In this document: positions 22,371 through 30,605 of the stretch, in pieces
Position numbering within the stretch: position 1 is the first letter of the stretch
Layout: each line of letters begins with the position of its first letter
Origin: Geoalkalibacter sp.
Lineage (GTDB): Bacteria; Desulfobacterota; Desulfuromonadia; Desulfuromonadales; Geoalkalibacteraceae
Reading direction: 5' to 3'
NCBI RefSeq assembly: GCF_030604225.1
Contig: NZ_JAUVWH010000015.1
Coordinates: 1-34,498 of the forward strand
Length of the DNA: 34,498 nucleotides
The notes under the pieces: generated by a model
What the model was told of the DNA's origin: nothing
Databases searched by the model: none
What the model saw: only the letters and a program-made list of their open reading frames with translations
Program-made: the position numbers and the translations under genes

Positions 22371-23600
22371 ATGAGCAACAGGAAGGACAATCTGGTCGTC
22401 GGGCTGGACATCGGCACCACCAAGATCTGCGCCATCATCGGCAATCTCACCGCCGAGGGGATCGACATCGTCGGCATCGGCACCAGTCCCTCGAAAGGCT
22501 TGCGCAAGGGCGTGGTGATCAACATCGAGAGCACCGTGGCCGCGATCCGCAAGGCCTTGCAGGAGGCCGAACTCATGGCCGGCTGCGAGATCAAGTCGGT
22601 CTTTGCCGGCATAGCCGGTGGTCACATCAAGGGGTTCAACTCCCAGGGGGTGATCGCCATCAAGAACCGCGAGGTCACCAGCGAGGACGTGCGCCGGGTT
22701 ATCGACGCGGCCAAGGCGGTGGCCATCCCCATGGACCGCGAGGTGATCCACATCCTGCCGCAGGAATTCATCATCGACGACCAGGACGGCATCAAGGAGC
22801 CCCTGGGCATGAGCGGCGTGCGCCTCGAAGCCAAGGTGCACATCGTCACGGGCGCGGTGGCCAGCGCGCAGAACATCATCAAGAGCTGCAATCGCGCCGG
22901 CGTCGACGTGGCCGACATCGTGCTGGAGCAACTCGCCTCCGCCGAGGCGGTGCTCTCCGCCGACGAGAAGGACCTGGGCGTGGCGCTGGTCGATATCGGC
23001 GGCGGCACCACCGACATCGCCATCTATATCGACGGCGCGATCAAGCACACGGCGGTGTTGTCCCTCGGCGGCAACCACCTGACCAACGACATCGCCGTGG
23101 GCCTGCGCACCCCCATGGCCGAAGCCGAAAAAATCAAGCATGCCTACGGCTGCTGCCTGACCTCCATGGTCGAGAAGGATGCCACCATCGAGGTGCCCTC
23201 CGTGGGCGGACGCGAGGCGCGCGTGCTCTCGCGTCAGTTGCTCGCGGAAATCCTCGAGCCGCGCGTTGAGGAAATCTTCACCCTTGTGAATCGCGAAATC
23301 CTGCGCAGCGGCTATGAGGATCTCATCGCCTCCGGGGTGGTGATCACCGGCGGCACCTCGATTCTGCCGGGCATGCCGGAGCTGGCCGAACAGATTTTCG
23401 GCATGCCGGTGCGCCGCGGCGTACCGCGCGACATCGGCGGACTGACCGACGTGGTCAATTCCCCTGTTTACGCCACCGGCGTTGGTCTGGTTAAATACGG
23501 CTGCAAGAATCTCAACATCAAGAATTTTTCCATCGATCAGGAAAACATTTTCGACAAGATCGTTAGACGCATGAAAGAGTGGTTCGGCGAATTTTTCTGA
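22371..23600 (+). CDS. ftsA: Cell division protein FtsA
   Basis: [44 protein letters not shown]-terminal amphipathic [14 protein letters not shown]. Confidence 0.97.
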   Translation: MSNRKDNLVVGLDIGTTKICAIIGNLTAEGIDIVGIGTSPSKGLRKGVVINIESTVAAIRKALQEAELMAGCEIKSVFAGIAGGHIKGFNSQGVIAIKNREVTSEDVRRVIDAAKAVAIPMDREVIHILPQEFIIDDQDGIKEPLGMSGVRLEAKVHIVTGAVASAQNIIKSCNRAGVDVADIVLEQLASAEAVLSADEKDLGVALVDIGGGTTDIAIYIDGAIKHTAVLSLGGNHLTNDIAVGLRTPMAEAEKIKHAYGCCLTSMVEKDATIEVPSVGGREARVLSRQLLAEILEPRVEEIFTLVNREILRSGYEDLIASGVVITGGTSILPGMPELAEQIFGMPVRRGVPRDIGGLTDVVNSPVYATGVGLVKYGCKNLNIKNFSIDQENIFDKIVRRMKEWFGEFF

Positions 23601-23615
23601 TGCCTCAACAAACCG

Positions 23616-23661
23616 TCCGGAATCGCGGAGAGATTCCGGAAACAGCCCGCGGGAGGGAGAC
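23616..23661 (+). promoter_or_regulatory. Putative structured 5' leader of ftsZ (stem-loop abutting the RBS)
   Basis: Perfect 9-bp stem TCCGGAATC (23616-23624) / GATTCCGGA (23632-23640), 7-nt loop GCGGAGA; then CCGC (23647-23650), complementary to loop GCGG; then GGGAGGGAG Shine-Dalgarno and ATG at 23662. Confidence 0.45.
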
Positions 23662-24825
23662 ATGTTTGAATTCGAAGAAAATTTGGATCGCACGGCGAAA
23701 ATCAAGGTCATCGGCGTCGGCGGCGGTGGCGGCAACGCGGTCAACACCATGATCGACTGCCACCTCGAAGGAGTGGATTTTCTCACCGCCAATACCGACG
23801 CCCAGGCGCTCAAGACCAGCAAGGCGCCCATGAAGGTACAGCTCGGCGGCAAGCTGACCAAGGGTTTGGGCGCCGGCGCCAATCCGGAAATCGGCCGCGA
23901 GGCGGCGCTCGAGGACCGCGCGCGCATCGCCGAGTTTCTCGAAGGCGCGGACATGGTGTTCATCGCCGCGGGCCTGGGCGGCGGCACCGGTACCGGCGCG
24001 GCGCCGGTCATCGCCGAGGTGGCCAGGGAAATGGGCGCCCTGACGGTGGGGGTGGTGACCAAGCCCTTTACCCGCGAAGGCCGCCAGCGCATGAAGAAGG
24101 CCGAGCAGGGTGTGGATTGCCTGAAGAAGGTGGTCGATTCCCTCATCGTCATCCCCAACGACCGGCTGCTTGGGCTGGCCGGCAAGAACATGAGCATTCT
24201 CGACGCCTTCAAACCCTCCGACGACGTGCTGCGCCAGGCGGTGCAGGGCATCAGCGACCTGATCACCACCAGCGGCCTGATCAACGTCGACTTCGCCGAC
24301 GTCAAGGCCATCATGAGCGTGCGCGGCATGGCGATGATGGGCATCGGGATGGCCTCGGGCGAGAAACGCGCCGCCGAGGCCGCGCAGAAGGCCATCAGCA
24401 GCCCGCTGCTGGAGGAGATCGACATCTCCGGCGCCAAGGGCGTGCTGGTCAACATCTGCGGTTCGAGCAGCCTGACCATGGAAGAGTTCGAGGAAGCCTC
24501 GCGCATCATCCACGACAAGGTCCATGAGGATGCCAACATCATCATCGGTCTGGTCGTCAACGAGGAACTCGGCGACAGCATCAAGATTACCGCCATCGCC
24601 ACCGGCTTTGGCGAGTCCTTCGAGAAGACCCGCGCGGCGACGGACGAGATCAAGGCGCAGGCGGCCGCCGCCCTGCGCGCCAAGGAAAACACTGATGTGC
24701 CGGCGTTCATCCGCGAGCGCCAGCGTGAGAGCATCCGCAGCATGCGCTCGAACCTTGGGGCCAACGTCGCCGGCAGCGAGGACGAATACGATATCCCCAC
24801 CTTCCTGCGCAAGCGGGTTGACTGA
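23662..24825 (+). CDS. ftsZ: Cell division GTPase FtsZ
   Basis: [50 protein letters not shown]-terminal peptide [13 protein letters not shown]. Confidence 0.98.
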   Translation: MFEFEENLDRTAKIKVIGVGGGGGNAVNTMIDCHLEGVDFLTANTDAQALKTSKAPMKVQLGGKLTKGLGAGANPEIGREAALEDRARIAEFLEGADMVFIAAGLGGGTGTGAAPVIAEVAREMGALTVGVVTKPFTREGRQRMKKAEQGVDCLKKVVDSLIVIPNDRLLGLAGKNMSILDAFKPSDDVLRQAVQGISDLITTSGLINVDFADVKAIMSVRGMAMMGIGMASGEKRAAEAAQKAISSPLLEEIDISGAKGVLVNICGSSSLTMEEFEEASRIIHDKVHEDANIIIGLVVNEELGDSIKITAIATGFGESFEKTRAATDEIKAQAAAALRAKENTDVPAFIRERQRESIRSMRSNLGANVAGSEDEYDIPTFLRKRVD

Positions 24826-24856
24826 GGGATCGCGCGCCTTCGACATTTTTCGTTTT

Positions 24857-25003
24857 GCCGGGGGCTTGCTCCCCCGGTCACGCGGGTTTGATGAGCGCAT
24901 CCCCGAGCCGGTTCTCCGCCCGGCGTCCGAGGGGAAAAGTGCGTGTGATGTAGTGTTGTTCTCCCTCCACCAAGGGACCGTCGCGTGCGGTCCCTTTTTT
25001 CTT
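24857..25003 (+). ncRNA. Candidate structured RNA / 3' UTR or leader between ftsZ and the radical SAM gene
   Basis: Stem CCGGGGG/CCCCCGG (24858-24864/24871-24877); composite hairpin of CGCA/TGCG, TCCCC/GGGGA and GCCGG/CCGGC (24896-24943); ends in a terminator. Confidence 0.35.
24974..25003 (+). terminator. Rho-independent terminator
   Basis: GGGACCG (24974-24980) / CGGTCCC (24988-24994) stem followed by TTTTTTCTT. Confidence 0.85.
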
Positions 25004-25046
25004 GGCAACGCGCCCGGACGGGCAGGGACGGGATAGGGCGATAGGC

Positions 25047-26771
25047 ATGAGTCGGCGATTATTGGATAAGGCGCGGCGGCGCCTGGCGGCGGAAAGCGGT
25101 TGTCGCGCCAACCCCTGGGGCGGGCGGTTGACGGTGGCCCTGGTGTATCCCAACACCTACCATCACGCCATGAGCAATCTTGGCTTTCTCACCGTCTATC
25201 ACCTGCTCAACAGCCGCGAGGATTGCCTCTGCGAGCGGTTTTTTCTGCCCGACGCCGAGGATCTCGCCGAGCACCGCGCCACCGGCTATCCCCTGTTTTC
25301 CCTGGAATCGGGCCGTTTTCTCGAAGATTTCGATCTGGTCGCCTTTTCCATCTCCTTTGAAAACGACTATCTCAACTTGCCGCTGATCTTCGAGCTGGGG
25401 CGCCTGCCCTGGCGCGCCGCCGAGCGCGACGCACGCCATCCCCTGGTGCTGGCCGGAGGCGTGTGTGCCTTTCTCAACCCCGAGCCCCTGGCCGAGGTCA
25501 TGGATCTGTTCGCCGTGGGTGAGGCCGAGCCGATCCTGCCCGATCTGATCCTTGCCCTGCAACAGGAGCGCGCCTCGCGGGAGGCGCTGCTGGATGAGCT
25601 GGCGCGGGTGCCGGGTATCTACGTGCCCAGCTTGTACGCGGTGGACTATCAGGCCGACGGAATCCCGGCGCGCTGTTTGGCGCTTAAGGACGCGCCCCAG
25701 CCGGTGCGTCGCCGCTGGCTCGCCGACCTGGACGCCTCAGCCAGCGTCTCCTATGTGCTCACCGAGGAGACGGAGTTCGGCGACCTGTATCTCAGCGAGG
25801 TGTCGCGCGGCTGCTCGCGGGGCTGCCGGTTTTGCGCCGCCGGGTTTCTTTACCTGCCGCCTCGCGACCGCAGTTTCGCCAACCTTGCCGCCCAGGCTGA
25901 CGAAGGCCTTTGCCGACGCCGGCGCATCGGCCTGGTGGGGGCGGCGGTAGCGGATCATCCCTATGCCGGCGCCTTGCAGCGGCACATTCTGGAACAGGGG
26001 GGCGGCGTTTCGATGTCGAGTCTGCGCATCGACGCCTTGCACCGCGAAGAGGTCGATGCCCTGGCCGCCGCGGGCCATCGCAGCCTGGCCATCGCGCCCG
26101 AAGCGGGCAGCCAGCGGTTGCGCGACCTGGTCAACAAGGGGCTCACCGAGGCCGATATTCTGCGTGCCGTGGCGTTGCTCGCCGAGGGCGGCATCCCCAA
26201 TCTCAAGCTGTATTTTCTCATCGGCCTGCCCACGGAGACGGATGCCGACGTGGAGGAACTGTTGCGCCTGACCGCCGCCATCCGCACCCTCTGGCTCGAT
26301 GCGGGGCGCAAGCGTGGCCGCCTCGGCAACCTGACCCTGTCCCTCAATCCGTTCATCCCCAAGCCCTTCACGCCATTGCAATGGGCGCCCATGGCGACGG
26401 AAAAAAGCTTGCAGCAGACCCTGCGCCGCATCCGCTCCGGGGTGGCGCGCCTGGCCAACACCGAGATGATCTGCGAATCCCTGCGCGCGGCGGTGCTGCA
26501 AGCCTTTCTCGCCCGCGGCGACCGGCGGGTCGCGGCGGCCCTGCCGTTGCTGGCTGCCGGGCGCAACCTCAAGGCCGTTTGCCGTGAACTGGATCTCGAT
26601 CCGGATTTCTACGTCACGCGCCCGCGCGGCGCCGAGGAAATTTTCCCGTGGGAAGTGATCGACAACGGCGTGCGCCGCGATTATCTGTGGCAGGAATACC
26701 AGCGCGCCCTACAAGGGCGCGTCACGCCGCGCTGCGCCCCGGGCTGCCGGCGCTGCGGCGTTTGTGGTTAA
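25047..26771 (+). CDS. Radical SAM protein with N-terminal B12-binding-like domain
   Basis: SRGCSRGCRFCAAGF (CxxxCxxC), EAGSQRLRDLVNKG, N-terminal VALVYPNTYHHAMSNLGFLTVYHLLN; C-terminal Cys cluster CAPGCRRCGVCG. Start at 25047. Confidence 0.85.
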   Translation: MSRRLLDKARRRLAAESGCRANPWGGRLTVALVYPNTYHHAMSNLGFLTVYHLLNSREDCLCERFFLPDAEDLAEHRATGYPLFSLESGRFLEDFDLVAFSISFENDYLNLPLIFELGRLPWRAAERDARHPLVLAGGVCAFLNPEPLAEVMDLFAVGEAEPILPDLILALQQERASREALLDELARVPGIYVPSLYAVDYQADGIPARCLALKDAPQPVRRRWLADLDASASVSYVLTEETEFGDLYLSEVSRGCSRGCRFCAAGFLYLPPRDRSFANLAAQADEGLCRRRRIGLVGAAVADHPYAGALQRHILEQGGGVSMSSLRIDALHREEVDALAAAGHRSLAIAPEAGSQRLRDLVNKGLTEADILRAVALLAEGGIPNLKLYFLIGLPTETDADVEELLRLTAAIRTLWLDAGRKRGRLGNLTLSLNPFIPKPFTPLQWAPMATEKSLQQTLRRIRSGVARLANTEMICESLRAAVLQAFLARGDRRVAAALPLLAAGRNLKAVCRELDLDPDFYVTRPRGAEEIFPWEVIDNGVRRDYLWQEYQRALQGRVTPRCAPGCRRCGVCG

Positions 26772-26774
26772 GCC

Positions 26775-27095
26775 ATGGCCTGGATGCAATTGGTGATTGC
26801 CGGATTGTTCGAAGTGCTCTGGGCGGTGGGTCTCAAGTTCACCCAGGGTTTTACCCGCATCGTCCCCAGTGTCCTGACCCTCGCCGCCATGGGCGTGAGC
26901 TTTTGGTTCTTGACCCAGGCCCTGCGCACTCTGCCGGTGGGCACCGCCTACGCCGTGTGGACGGGCATCGGCGCGGTGGGTACCGCTGTCGTCGGCATGC
27001 TGTTTCTCGGCGAGCCGCGCACCGCCCTGCGCATCTTTTTCATCGCCCTGATCGTCGTCGGCATTGCCGGGCTCAAGTGGGCGGGTTCGCGCTGA
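26775..27095 (+). CDS. Small multidrug resistance family, SugE/Gdx-type (putative guanidinium) exporter
   Basis: [22 protein letters not shown] and [28 protein letters not shown] closely follow the SugE/Gdx signature; four TM segments. Confidence 0.88.
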   Translation: MAWMQLVIAGLFEVLWAVGLKFTQGFTRIVPSVLTLAAMGVSFWFLTQALRTLPVGTAYAVWTGIGAVGTAVVGMLFLGEPRTALRIFFIALIVVGIAGLKWAGSR

Positions 27096-27117
27096 GGAAA
27101 ATCGAATGGGGGCGCGC

Positions 27118-27145
27118 TTGACAGGACGCCGCGAGCGGCTAAAAT
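27118..27145 (+). promoter_or_regulatory. Candidate sigma70 promoter for tpx
   Basis: TTGACA (27118-27123) - 16 nt - TAAAAT (27140-27145). Confidence 0.65.
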
Positions 27146-27192
27146 GATGACCGTTTCGCTAATCTTTCATCCCTGCTCAAGGAGGATTCCCC

Positions 27193-27711
27193 ATGGCCCA
27201 GGAAAAAACCGGCATCATCACCTTCAAAGGCAACCCCATGACGCTGCTCGGTCCCGACATCAAGGTGGGCGACGCGGCGCCTGAGTTTCGTGTGGTCGAC
27301 AACGGCCTGGCGCCCGTGACCCTCGCCGATTCGGCGGGCAAGGTGCGGCTGATCACGGTGGTGCCGTCCATTGATACCCCGGTGTGCGACACCATGACGC
27401 GCAAGTTCAACCAGGACGCCGCCGCCCTGCCCGACAGCGTGGTGGTCTACACCATCAGCCTCGATCTGCCCTTCGCCCAGAAACGCTGGTGCGGCGCCGC
27501 CGGCATCGAGAAGGTCAAGACCCTCTCCGATTACCAGGAGCGCTCCTTCGGCCTGAACTACGGCCTGCTCATCAAGGAATTGAAGCTGCTCGCGCGCGCC
27601 GTGTACGTCATCGACCAGCAGGGCAAGGTGGCCTACCGCGAGATCGTCAAGGAAGTGACCGCCGAGCCCGACTACGCGGCGGCCCTGGCGGCGGCGAAGA
27701 ACCTTGTCTAA
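27193..27711 (+). CDS. tpx: Thiol peroxidase (atypical 2-Cys peroxiredoxin)
   Basis: [18 protein letters not shown] (peroxidatic Cys), [10 protein letters not shown] (resolving Cys); AAGGAGGA RBS. Confidence 0.95.
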   Translation: MAQEKTGIITFKGNPMTLLGPDIKVGDAAPEFRVVDNGLAPVTLADSAGKVRLITVVPSIDTPVCDTMTRKFNQDAAALPDSVVVYTISLDLPFAQKRWCGAAGIEKVKTLSDYQERSFGLNYGLLIKELKLLARAVYVIDQQGKVAYREIVKEVTAEPDYAAALAAAKNLV

Positions 27712-27727
27712 GCTAGTTTAGGGGGGC

Positions 27728-27767
27728 GCGGAAGAACGCGGAAAAGGCGGGATCGCAGCGGATCTGG
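27728..27767. repeat. Degenerate about 10-bp periodic GCGGA repeat downstream of tpx
   Basis: GCGGAAGAAC / GCGGAAAAG / GCGGGATCGCA / GCGGATCTGG, units starting at 27728, 27738, 27747, 27758. Confidence 0.4.
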
Positions 27768-27816
27768 CTGGTTAAGCCGCGGTGATCCTGAAAATCCGCG
27801 ACCCATGAACGTTCAT

Positions 27817-27846
27817 AGCCCTCGGCCTCGCGGTCGGGGGCTTTTG
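27817..27846 (+). terminator. Rho-independent terminator downstream of tpx
   Basis: AGCCCTCGGCC-TCGC-GGTCGGGGGCT, 11-bp stem with G-T pairs, followed by TTTTG. Confidence 0.65.
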
Positions 27847-27852
27847 TTGATT

Positions 27853-28047
27853 TCAGGGCTTGCGGTCGCGGTTGCGGCCAAGAAGACTGTCGAGAGAGAA
27901 GAAATTGCGCAGGCCGCCGCGGGCGCGGTTGACCTGGTCGTGCACCTCCATGCCGCGCCGCACGATGGCGCCGGCGCGGCGCGCACCGAACAGCAGGACC
28001 AGCAGGCCGATGAGCAGGGCGATTTCCCAGATGCCGAAACCAAACAT
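27853..28047 (-). CDS. Small TatA/TatE-like single-TM protein (divergent)
   Basis: 64 aa MFGFGIWEIALLIGLLVLLFGARRAGAIVRRGMEV..: short N-terminus, TM helix, FG hinge, basic amphipathic stretch; RBS AAGAGGAG upstream. Confidence 0.55.
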   Translation of the reverse strand: MFGFGIWEIALLIGLLVLLFGARRAGAIVRRGMEVHDQVNRARGGLRNFFSLDSLLGRNRDRKP

Positions 28048-28213
28048 GGCGGGGCTCCTCTTGCGGGCGAATGACCCGGATCATAGCCCGCCCGGGACGG
28101 CAAAGACAAGGTTTTCCCGCGCATCCGAGCCGGCGCATCCGAACCTTGCGCCGGCGGACCGGGATGAATTATCGTGGAGAGCGTGGCGCGGCATTCAAAA
28201 AGGTTGAAAATCC

Positions 28214-29275
28214 ATGAATGTTGAACAAATGAAACTGGTGGTGCGCGAGATTCTCACCCGCACCGATCTGACCCCCTGCATCGTCGGTCATCGCGGCGTC
28301 GGCAAATCGGCGGGCATCCTCCAGGTGTGCCGCGAGGCGGGGCTCAATTACGTGTCCCTGCGCCTCGGGCAGATGGAAGTCGGCGACTTGGTCGGCATTC
28401 CCTACCGCGAGGGCGAGGTCATGCGCTGGTCGCGGCCCTCCTGGTGGCCCCTGGACAGCGACGCACCGACGGTGGTGCATTGCGACGAGCTCAACCGCGC
28501 CCAGCAGGAGGATACCCTGCAGGCCATCTTCCAGTTCGTCGAACCTCCCGCCGCGGGCCGCCGTCGCGCCCTGCACACCCATCAGCTCGATCCGCGCCAC
28601 AAGGTGGTGGTGACCATCAATCCCCCCGACGGCACCTACCAGGTGGCGACCCTCGACCGCGCCTTGCTGGATCGTATGGTAATGGTCTACGTGGAAACCG
28701 ATTACTCCTGCTGGGCACGCCATGCCGAGAAAAACAGCTTCGACGCCGACGTGCGCCAGTTTCTCGCCGCTCACAGCCAGATGCTCGCCCGCCAGGGCAG
28801 TCCCCTCGACATGCAGATGGAGCCCAGCGAGCGCGCCTGGGAGATGGTCAGCACCCTGCGCCGCAACTGCCGCTTTCCTCGTGACCTGGAGATGGAAGTC
28901 TACGCCGGCATCGTCGGCAACGAGGCGGCCGCCCTGTTCCTGCAATGGTGCACGGACAATCGCGCGCGGCCGGTGAGCGCGGACGAGGTGCTCGACGGCT
29001 GGGACGAGGTTGAAGAGCGGGTGCGCGCCCAGCGCGACGACCTGCAAGCGGCCACCCTCAACCTGCTGGTCGCGCGCCTGCGCCACCAGCCGCGCCTGAG
29101 CCCCGCCCAGGAGCGCAACCTGGTGGCCTACATCGACGTGCTGCCGCGCGACCTGCGCTTCGGCCTGGTCAAGACGCTGCTCAAGATTCCCGCCGTGGCC
29201 GCGGTGCTGAGCAAGGACGAGTACGATGCGGTGGTGCTTGACGCCATCGCGCAGATCAGCCGCGAGGCGAGTTGA
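28214..29275 (+). CDS. MoxR-family AAA+ ATPase
   Basis: GHRGVGKS (Walker A), VVHCDELNRAQQEDTLQAIFQ (Walker B), VVVTINPPDGTYQVATLDRALLDRMVMVYVE. Confidence 0.88.
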   Translation: MNVEQMKLVVREILTRTDLTPCIVGHRGVGKSAGILQVCREAGLNYVSLRLGQMEVGDLVGIPYREGEVMRWSRPSWWPLDSDAPTVVHCDELNRAQQEDTLQAIFQFVEPPAAGRRRALHTHQLDPRHKVVVTINPPDGTYQVATLDRALLDRMVMVYVETDYSCWARHAEKNSFDADVRQFLAAHSQMLARQGSPLDMQMEPSERAWEMVSTLRRNCRFPRDLEMEVYAGIVGNEAAALFLQWCTDNRARPVSADEVLDGWDEVEERVRAQRDDLQAATLNLLVARLRHQPRLSPAQERNLVAYIDVLPRDLRFGLVKTLLKIPAVAAVLSKDEYDAVVLDAIAQISREAS

Positions 29276-29283
29276 GAAGGGCT

Positions 29284-29311
29284 GTCCTTTGTCCTTGGTC
29301 CTTTGTCCTTG
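29284..29311. repeat. Heptanucleotide tandem repeat
   Basis: GTCCTTTGTCCTTG twice, i.e. four consecutive GTCCTT(T/G) 7-mers. Confidence 0.85.
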
Positions 29312-29354
29312 TGTGTTTGGCAAAAATTGCCCTGATCGTGCCATGGCGTAGCGG

Positions 29355-30557
29355 ATGAGAGACGTTCAACCTTCAGCCAAGGACCAGCATCTTCTTGAAG
29401 ATGCCGTCATCCGCCTGCTCAAGCGGCGGCCTTTCTACGGCCACCTGCTGCTCAATTTTCAGCGGCGCTTTGGGACGGGGGCCTATCCCCTGGGGGTGAC
29501 GCTGGTGGGTGGGCTGCCGTTGCTCGAAGTCAATGCGACGCGCTTTGGCGAGTATTGCGGCGCGGAGCAGGAGGCGCTGCTCGAGCACTGCATCAAGCAT
29601 GTGCTGCATCTGCACATGGCGCGGCGCAAGGAGCGCCATGCCCTGACCTGGGATGTCGCCTGCGATCTCGCCATCAATCCCGGAATTGCCTCTCTGCCCG
29701 GCGGCGCGCCGCTGCCCGGGCGCTATCATCTCGACGAGGGCCTGGCCGCCGAGCAATATTACGCGCTGCTGTCACGGCCTTTCGCCATGGGCAATTTGGA
29801 AGGCGAGGGCTTGGGTGATGCATCGCGGGAAAGTTCCGGCGACGTCGGGGTGGGGAACACCCGGGATTCCGCCCAAGACGCTGCCCCTCTCGATGATCAC
29901 CAGCTTTGGGCCGAAGCCGATGCCGTGCCCCTGCGCCTCGCCGAGCAGATCGTGCGCGGGCTGGTGCGGGAGGCCTGGCGCAAGAGTGACGGCGAAATCC
30001 CCGGCGATCTCAAGACCCTGGTGGCGGCCATGCTCGCCCCCGCGCCCATTCCCTGGCGGCAGGTGCTGCGCCAGTTCGTCGCCATCGCCGGGCGGGTGGG
30101 CCGCCAGAGCACCTGGAAGCGCGAGCATCGCCGTTTTGCTCACGCCACGCCGGGCCAGCGCAAGCGCCGCCGCCTCAACCTGCTGGTCGGCATCGATGTC
30201 AGCGATTCCACCAACATCCAGGCCCTGCGCGAAGCCTTCGCCGCCGAGTTGGTGCGCATCGCCCGCGGTCGCGACACCCTGCTCACCGTGCTCTACGCCG
30301 GCAGCCGCATCCAGAAAATCGCCAGTTTTCGCGGCTGCGAGGCCGTGGCCGAAGTCTTCCACGGCGGCGGCTTCACCGATCTGCGCCCGGTGTTCGACTA
30401 CGCCCGCACTCTCCATCCCCGGCCCGCCGCCGTCATCTATCTCACCGACGGCTACGGCGAGACACCTTCGCAAATGGAATTCCCCACCCTCTGGGTCTTG
30501 ACCAAGGAGGGCCAGAAGCCGGCAGATTGGGGCGTGGAGCTGCGGCTTGACACCTGA
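29355..30557 (+). CDS. VWA-like / putative metallopeptidase-like protein (DUF2201-type)
   Basis: C-terminal VGIDVSDST (DxSxS MIDAS-like), GGGFTDLRPVF, VIYLTDGYGETP; N-terminal EHCIKHVLHLHMARRKERHALTWDVACDLAINPGI resembles the metallopeptidase-like domain fused to such VWA proteins. Confidence 0.8.
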   Translation: MRDVQPSAKDQHLLEDAVIRLLKRRPFYGHLLLNFQRRFGTGAYPLGVTLVGGLPLLEVNATRFGEYCGAEQEALLEHCIKHVLHLHMARRKERHALTWDVACDLAINPGIASLPGGAPLPGRYHLDEGLAAEQYYALLSRPFAMGNLEGEGLGDASRESSGDVGVGNTRDSAQDAAPLDDHQLWAEADAVPLRLAEQIVRGLVREAWRKSDGEIPGDLKTLVAAMLAPAPIPWRQVLRQFVAIAGRVGRQSTWKREHRRFAHATPGQRKRRRLNLLVGIDVSDSTNIQALREAFAAELVRIARGRDTLLTVLYAGSRIQKIASFRGCEAVAEVFHGGGFTDLRPVFDYARTLHPRPAAVIYLTDGYGETPSQMEFPTLWVLTKEGQKPADWGVELRLDT

Positions 30558-30605
30558 GGCGCCGCGTGACCCTCAACCTGCCACTGATAACGGACCAACA
30601 AACAA

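Noticed and set aside
22344-24881. 845-aa minus-strand ORF opposite ftsA/ftsZ
   Set aside because: Same artefact: exactly antisense to ftsA and ftsZ, with no RBS or domain signal.
24890-24940. Possible hammerhead ribozyme (TGATGAG ... GAAAA)
   Set aside because: The CUGANGA core is not matched (TTGATGA) and the stem II / GAAA spacing does not fit; the paired helices seen here use different bases.
24826-25046. Guanidine (ykkC / mini-ykkC) riboswitch upstream of the radical SAM-SMR pair
   Set aside because: Looked for ykkC core sequences and tandem ACGR-loop hairpins because of the SugE-like gene; ACGG occurs twice near 25025 but is not flanked by proper stems.
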